The translations under genes and the position numbers were made by a program. This document shows, in pieces, positions 5,477 through 9,399 of a stretch of DNA of 9,399 nucleotides (the first letter of the stretch is position 1; each line of letters starts with the position of its first letter). The notes under the pieces are model-generated. The model did not search any database. It was not told the origin of the DNA and saw only the letters and a program-made list of their open reading frames with translations. The DNA lies in the NCBI GenBank assembly GCA_000402295.1, contig AQRW01000094.1, positions 1-9,399 on the forward strand, written 5' to 3'. The DNA comes from Candidatus Aerophobus profundus SCGC AAA252-L23 (GTDB taxonomy: Bacteria > Aerophobota > Aerophobia > Aerophobales > Aerophobaceae).

Positions 5477-8299
5477 ATGATAAGAAAAGTAAATGTAATA
5501 CTGAAACTTCTTTTTGTTGCGGCCGTTTTTTTTCTATTGCAGGAAGGGAAAGAACCCTCTCTGGCCCAGTTTAACCATCCGGAACTTAAGTGGAAAGTAA
5601 TTGAAACTCCCCACTTTCTCATTCATTACCATCAAGGTGAGGAAATTCTTGCTCAGCAGATTAGCCTAATTGCCGAAAATCTCTACCGGCAAATTACCGG
5701 GGATTTAGGCTACCGTCCTTCGGAGAAAGTGCCTGTAATTATGGAAAATTATGATGATCTCAGTGGAGGATATACCTCCCCTTTACCAGCTAAGATCGTC
5801 ATCCGGGCTCTCTCGCCAACTCTAAGGACGTCAGGGACCTTGAGCTGGATTCAGGAAGTTTTAGGACACGAACTGACTCATTATGTAACTTTTGCCGCCA
5901 TTGATGAATCATTAATACCCTTACGCCGAATGATGGCCGGTCTGACTCTTCCTATGTGGTTTATAGAGGGACTGGCTCAGTACGAAGCAGAAGAATGGCA
6001 TTCTCTCAAGGAAATGATGGTAGGCGATCAGGCCAGTCAGAAAAAACTTTTCTCCGAAGGCGATCTTGGCGCCTTCTACTTTTTTGATGAATGGGGAAGA
6101 ACCCAAGGTTATTATCAATCAGATTCGTTGGTTCGCTACATCTTTGAAAAATACGGAAAGGATAAAATCTCGGCTATTCTCTCCCATCTACGACAACAAC
6201 CACTTTACCAACTAATAGGAGAAATTGAATTGGGGACGGGATCTGGGATACTTTATCCTGTTTCCCGCTTCCTTAGTTTTGAGGATGCTCTGAAAAATTC
6301 CCTGGGAAAAGATTCCCTCACCCTTTATCGGGAATGGCGAAGTTCTCTGATAGAAAAATATCAAAGCGGTCAGTCCACGGATTTTCTGTCCGGGAGGAAA
6401 CCCTTGACTTCAGAGGGCAGAAGAAACCAGTACCCCCGTTTTTCTCCCTCCGGAGAAAAAATAGCCTTTGTTTCCAACCGCGGCTACGATTTTGCTATTT
6501 TTAACCTTTACTTAAGGGAAATTGGAACCGGGGGGACTATTCTTCTGGAAAGAAACGTTAACTTAGCTTTTTCTTTTGCCCCAAACGGAGAAACTCTAAT
6601 TTTCTCTAAGACTCAATTTTATAGCCCAGACAGAACCTTCCTCAGCGATCTTTATTTAATTGACCTTTCCTCTAAAAAGGTCGAAAAACTCACCTTTGGA
6701 TTAAGAGCTACTGAGCCCTGCTTTTCTCCCGACGGAAAAAATGTTGTCTTTGTGAAACAGGAGGGAGGATGTTCCAATCTCTGGTTGCTGGATCTTTCCT
6801 CGGGAAAAACCACTCCTTTAACCAATGATATGGATGGGCTAACCCAGAACTTTTCTCCCTCTTTCTCTCCCGAAGGAGAAAGGATAGTCTTTGTTAGCTT
6901 TCGTCAGGGTTCCAGAGACATTTATCTTCTAAATCTAAAAGACAAGACTGTTGTTCCTCTCACTCAAGATAAGGATGATGACCGCTGCCCCACTTTTTCC
7001 CCGGAAGGAGAAAAAATATATTTTGTCTCTAACGCCTCCGGAGCTTTTGACCTTTATTCTCTAAATTTAACTGAACAGACTAAAAAAAGATATACCCGGG
7101 TAAAGGGAGGTTTGTTTGACCCGGACATTCAGCCCCAGGGAGAGAAAATTGTTTTCTCTGCTTATAGAGAAGGAAAGTTTTCCCTTTACCTCTGCTCTCT
7201 GGATCAAATAGGCCAGGGAGAGCCTGTACCGGCTGCTTCCCCGGAAAAGATGAGATTAATAGAGGAATATAGTGGCCCGAGAGAGAGGGAAAAGTTCATT
7301 TCTTATCCTTACCGCCCCCAGATTAAACTTCATTACCTTTTACCTTCCTTCTATATTGCTGAAGATCAATCTTATCTTTCTCTGGAGGCTTACGCCTCCG
7401 ACGTTCTGGAAAAAGATAATTTTCTGCTCACCCTTAGTCTTCTAAATTCTTTACAGTATGATTTTATCTATCTTACCCGGTGCTTCCAGCCAAATCTGTG
7501 GTTGGAAGCCTTTCATCGAGACGGATACCTCTCCTTCCAGAACCATTACTATCCCAGCCGAAGAGAGGGAGCCGCTTTTGGGTTAACCCATTATTTCACC
7601 GATAACGTGGGACTAGGGCTGAGCTATACCACTCAGAGAATGGATTCATTCCTTTTTAATGAATCCGACGAGCTTGAGGAATGGCGGGGTACCCTCAACA
7701 GTATCTCCGCTGAACTCACTTTTTCTTCCTTAATTCCCGTTTGTGATCCCGGACTTAATCCTCAGGGTAGAAGACTTTGCCTGAAGGCTGAGTATTCCGG
7801 CCCAATCTTAAATAGCCAGATGGAATACCTCTATTACGCTCTGGACTGGCGAGGTTACCTCAGGCTCTCTCCCCGAAATGCTCTGGCTTTAAGACTTTTA
7901 GGAGAAAAAGTTGAAAATGGGCAGAGCTTCCCCCGATACCTGATTTCTCTGGGGGGCGAAGATACCCTGCGGGGATTTTCCCGAGACTCTCTGGTAGGAG
8001 AAAATCTTCTTTATTCCTCTCTGGAATGGCGATTCTTATTAGCCTCAAGAATGGGAGGATCATCTTCTCTTTACCTGGATCGCCTGGCCGGAGCAGTTTT
8101 TCTGGACACGGGAGCAGTCTGGGAAAAAGATAAGGAATTAACCTGGGAGGATGTCCGGAAAGATGCCGGGCTGGAGATGCGTCTAAGGATGCTGCCTTTT
8201 GGTAAATATCCCCTGATATTAAAAATAGGTGTAGCCTGGCCCCTGGAGGAAAGGGAAAACCAGGCTCGAGCCTTTATTGCTCTAGGAAATGTCTTTTAA
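5477..8299 (+). CDS. Secreted zinc peptidase - TolB-like propeller - Omp85 barrel fusion protein
   Basis: A 940-residue envelope protein. Residues 1-30 look like a Sec signal peptide (basic start, hydrophobic 8-21, likely cut after SLA at 28-30). Residues 35-300 resemble the MA-like gluzincin fold: HELTH at 131-135 supplies H131, E132 and H135, and E164 in WFIEGLAQYE is the probable third zinc ligand. Residues 319-575 hold six TolB/PD40-type blades with the repeated FSP-x-GE-x-I-x-FVS signature. Residues about 610-940 fit an Omp85/BamA-type outer-membrane barrel, with LRGF at 831-834, FLDTG at 875-879 and a terminal Phe. No POTRA domain is seen. The inferred layout is a periplasmic or exported protease tethered to a barrel, reminiscent of PlpD-type patatin-Omp85 fusions. 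The start follows amaP by 9 nt with no clear ribosome site; an in-frame TAG directly before the ATG rules out an earlier start. Substrate and protease activity are unknown. Confidence 0.85.
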   Translation: MIRKVNVILKLLFVAAVFFLLQEGKEPSLAQFNHPELKWKVIETPHFLIHYHQGEEILAQQISLIAENLYRQITGDLGYRPSEKVPVIMENYDDLSGGYTSPLPAKIVIRALSPTLRTSGTLSWIQEVLGHELTHYVTFAAIDESLIPLRRMMAGLTLPMWFIEGLAQYEAEEWHSLKEMMVGDQASQKKLFSEGDLGAFYFFDEWGRTQGYYQSDSLVRYIFEKYGKDKISAILSHLRQQPLYQLIGEIELGTGSGILYPVSRFLSFEDALKNSLGKDSLTLYREWRSSLIEKYQSGQSTDFLSGRKPLTSEGRRNQYPRFSPSGEKIAFVSNRGYDFAIFNLYLREIGTGGTILLERNVNLAFSFAPNGETLIFSKTQFYSPDRTFLSDLYLIDLSSKKVEKLTFGLRATEPCFSPDGKNVVFVKQEGGCSNLWLLDLSSGKTTPLTNDMDGLTQNFSPSFSPEGERIVFVSFRQGSRDIYLLNLKDKTVVPLTQDKDDDRCPTFSPEGEKIYFVSNASGAFDLYSLNLTEQTKKRYTRVKGGLFDPDIQPQGEKIVFSAYREGKFSLYLCSLDQIGQGEPVPAASPEKMRLIEEYSGPREREKFISYPYRPQIKLHYLLPSFYIAEDQSYLSLEAYASDVLEKDNFLLTLSLLNSLQYDFIYLTRCFQPNLWLEAFHRDGYLSFQNHYYPSRREGAAFGLTHYFTDNVGLGLSYTTQRMDSFLFNESDELEEWRGTLNSISAELTFSSLIPVCDPGLNPQGRRLCLKAEYSGPILNSQMEYLYYALDWRGYLRLSPRNALALRLLGEKVENGQSFPRYLISLGGEDTLRGFSRDSLVGENLLYSSLEWRFLLASRMGGSSSLYLDRLAGAVFLDTGAVWEKDKELTWEDVRKDAGLEMRLRMLPFGKYPLILKIGVAWPLEERENQARAFIALGNVF
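6431..7201 (+). repeat. Six coding repeats forming a TolB-like beta-propeller
   Basis: Six repeats of about 45 codons begin near residues 319, 363, 413, 458, 503 and 546 of the fusion protein. Each has the PD40/TolB core F-S-P-x-G-E-x-I-x-F followed by a D-x-Y-L strand. Blades 1, 3, 4 and 5 keep FSP; blade 2 reads FAP and blade 6 IQP. At DNA level the cores share a TTT-TCT-CCC-x-GGA-GAA-AAA pattern, so neighbouring copies are similar enough for slippage or recombination. Six blades is the number in TolB itself. Propellers of this kind usually bind protein or peptide partners. Confidence 0.8.
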
Positions 8300-8302
8300 A
8301 CC

Positions 8303-9399
8303 ATGAAGATAAGTTATTCTCGTGCCCGTTGTTACCGCTCCTGTCCCCAGCGATATAAATTGCAGTACATTGATAAAAAGCCCACTCCTGAGTATCCTCC
8401 TTTCATATTTGGCAACCTCATTCACGAAACTTTGGAGTACCTGCATTCACCACGACACCCCCAACTCCCCTTACCCGAAGAAGTCCTCTCTCACTATGAG
8501 GTACTTTACGCGGCAACTTCCTCCGGCTTCCAGAAGGACCACCCGGATTATTTTGCTCTGGGTAAAGAAATGCTCAAGAAGTATCTGGCTAAGATACCTT
8601 CTTCTCCGCCGCGAACCCTGGCCGTAGAAAAATCCTTTACTTTACCTTTAAATGATTCCCATAAACTCACCGGAGTAATAGACCGAGTAGATGAACTCCC
8701 CGATGGAACTCTGGAAGTAATTGATTATAAGACCGGTCGCACCTTGCCGGATCAGCAGCAGGTCAATAAAGATTTGCAGCTTTCTATTTACTGGAGAGCC
8801 GCTTATCATCTGTGGAAAGTTTCGCAAATCAAGCTAACTTTTTATTACCTGTACTTCGATCACCTTTTCAACACCAGTCGCAGTAAGAAAGATTTTGAAG
8901 AAGTGAAATACGGTTTACTGGAAACAATTGAGGAAATTGAGAAAGGTAAATTTCCTCCCAAGCCGGGACAACAATGTAAATGGTGTCTTTATTCGGCCTG
9001 GTGTCCCGCCAAGAATCCTCCTCCTCTGCTCACGCCAGTTGAGGAGAAAATCGGTGAGCTAATAGAAGAATTCTATCAATCCCGGATTAAGGTAAAAGAA
9101 TGGACGGAAAAACTTAGCCTCTTAAGGGAGAAAATGATTGAATACTGCCAAAAAAAGGGAATTGATCAGATTTCTTGGGAAGAAAAAATACTCACCCTTA
9201 AGGAGATAGATAGGTGGGAGTATGATGAGAAAAAACTCAAGGAACTTCTTTTCCCCCTAAGAAAATGGGATGAGGTTTCCGGGCTGGACAAAAAGAAATT
9301 AGAGACTCTCCTCGCCACCGACGAGCTGACCCCTTTGGAAAAATATCTGGTCAAGAAAAGTCTCAAAAAAACCGGTTCCCACTACCATCTTTCCGTCAA
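8303..9399 (+). CDS. RecB/Cas4-like PD-(D/E)XK nuclease with Fe-S cysteines (3' truncated by window)
   Basis: Open frame of 365 codons from an ATG 3 nt after the previous stop, still open at the window end. PDDEXK_1-type nuclease features are all present: the N-terminal SYSRARCYRSCPQRYK (4-19), GNLIHETLEYLH with H41, GVIDRVD with D127, VIDYKTG with D141 and K143, and the Q-x-x-x-Y motif at Q159/Y163. C14 together with C225, C228 and C234 (CKWCLYSAWC) fits the four-cysteine iron-sulphur site of AddB/Cas4-type nucleases. It is probably a DNA exonuclease acting in repair or recombination. Beyond residue 245 lies an extra mostly helical, Lys/Glu-rich region (246-365) that I do not recognise. No helicase motifs are present, so it is not AddB or RecB itself, and there are no cas genes or repeats nearby to make it Cas4. 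The ribosome site is weak (TAGGAAA at 8282-8288), suggesting coupling to the upstream gene. Confidence 0.85.
   Translation, partial: MKISYSRARCYRSCPQRYKLQYIDKKPTPEYPPFIFGNLIHETLEYLHSPRHPQLPLPEEVLSHYEVLYAATSSGFQKDHPDYFALGKEMLKKYLAKIPSSPPRTLAVEKSFTLPLNDSHKLTGVIDRVDELPDGTLEVIDYKTGRTLPDQQQVNKDLQLSIYWRAAYHLWKVSQIKLTFYYLYFDHLFNTSRSKKDFEEVKYGLLETIEEIEKGKFPPKPGQQCKWCLYSAWCPAKNPPPLLTPVEEKIGELIEEFYQSRIKVKEWTEKLSLLREKMIEYCQKKGIDQISWEEKILTLKEIDRWEYDEKKLKELLFPLRKWDEVSGLDKKKLETLLATDELTPLEKYLVKKSLKKTGSHYHLSV

Noticed and set aside
6439..6460. Hairpin considered as an intragenic terminator
   Set aside because: On either strand the stem is followed by A residues, not a T-run outside the stem, and it is explained by the FSP-x-GEK codons of the propeller.
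8322..8627. A 101-codon + strand open frame near the start of the last gene
   Set aside because: It overlaps in another frame the nuclease frame starting at 8303, which carries clear PD-(D/E)XK and cysteine motifs.
8303..9399. Reading the last gene as Cas4 and the region as part of a CRISPR system
   Set aside because: No repeat-spacer array and no cas1/cas2-like genes are present. The protein is also much longer than typical Cas4, with an extra C-terminal region.

Overview
The window is a single, densely packed run of genes, all on the + strand, with short gaps or overlaps throughout. It reads like bacterial chromosomal core sequence, with no mobile element, RNA gene or CRISPR array in view. 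The gene order pepP - efp - accB - accC - Asp23 gene - amaP resembles the conserved efp/accBC/yqhY neighbourhood of Firmicutes and relatives. However, the next gene encodes a signal-peptide protein ending in an Omp85-type outer-membrane barrel, so the cell must have an outer membrane. Together with moderate GC and AGA-rich arginine usage, this points to a deep-branching diderm (for example Aerophobota, Atribacterota, Omnitrophota or a diderm Firmicute). That lineage guess is inference; no rRNA or other phylogenetic marker was analysed.

Layout. Positions 1-42 are an AT-rich leader with a small hairpin around a Shine-Dalgarno-like sequence. 43-1131 encodes mannose-1-phosphate guanylyltransferase (GDP-mannose supply). 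It overlaps by 11 nt an M24 aminopeptidase P-like enzyme (1121-2167), which overlaps elongation factor P (2164-2724) by 4 nt. The acetyl-CoA carboxylase subunits AccB (2754-3194) and AccC (3194-4537) follow. After an 81-nt gap with a dyad come an Asp23/YqhY-family protein (4619-4921) and an AmaP-like membrane anchor (4946-5467). Next is a 940-residue secreted protein (5477-8299) fusing a zinc-peptidase domain, a six-blade TolB-like propeller and an Omp85 barrel. Last is a RecB/Cas4-like Fe-S nuclease (8303-9399) that runs off the window.

How they fit together. GDP-mannose for surface glycans, proline-related translation and peptide turnover (EF-P, aminopeptidase P), fatty-acid initiation (AccB/AccC) with its usual Asp23-family companions, and an outer-membrane protein make a set biased toward envelope and growth. 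Spacing suggests one or two transcription units, with a possible break in the 4538-4618 gap. No convincing promoter or Rho-independent terminator was found anywhere. The most unusual item is the protease-propeller-barrel fusion.
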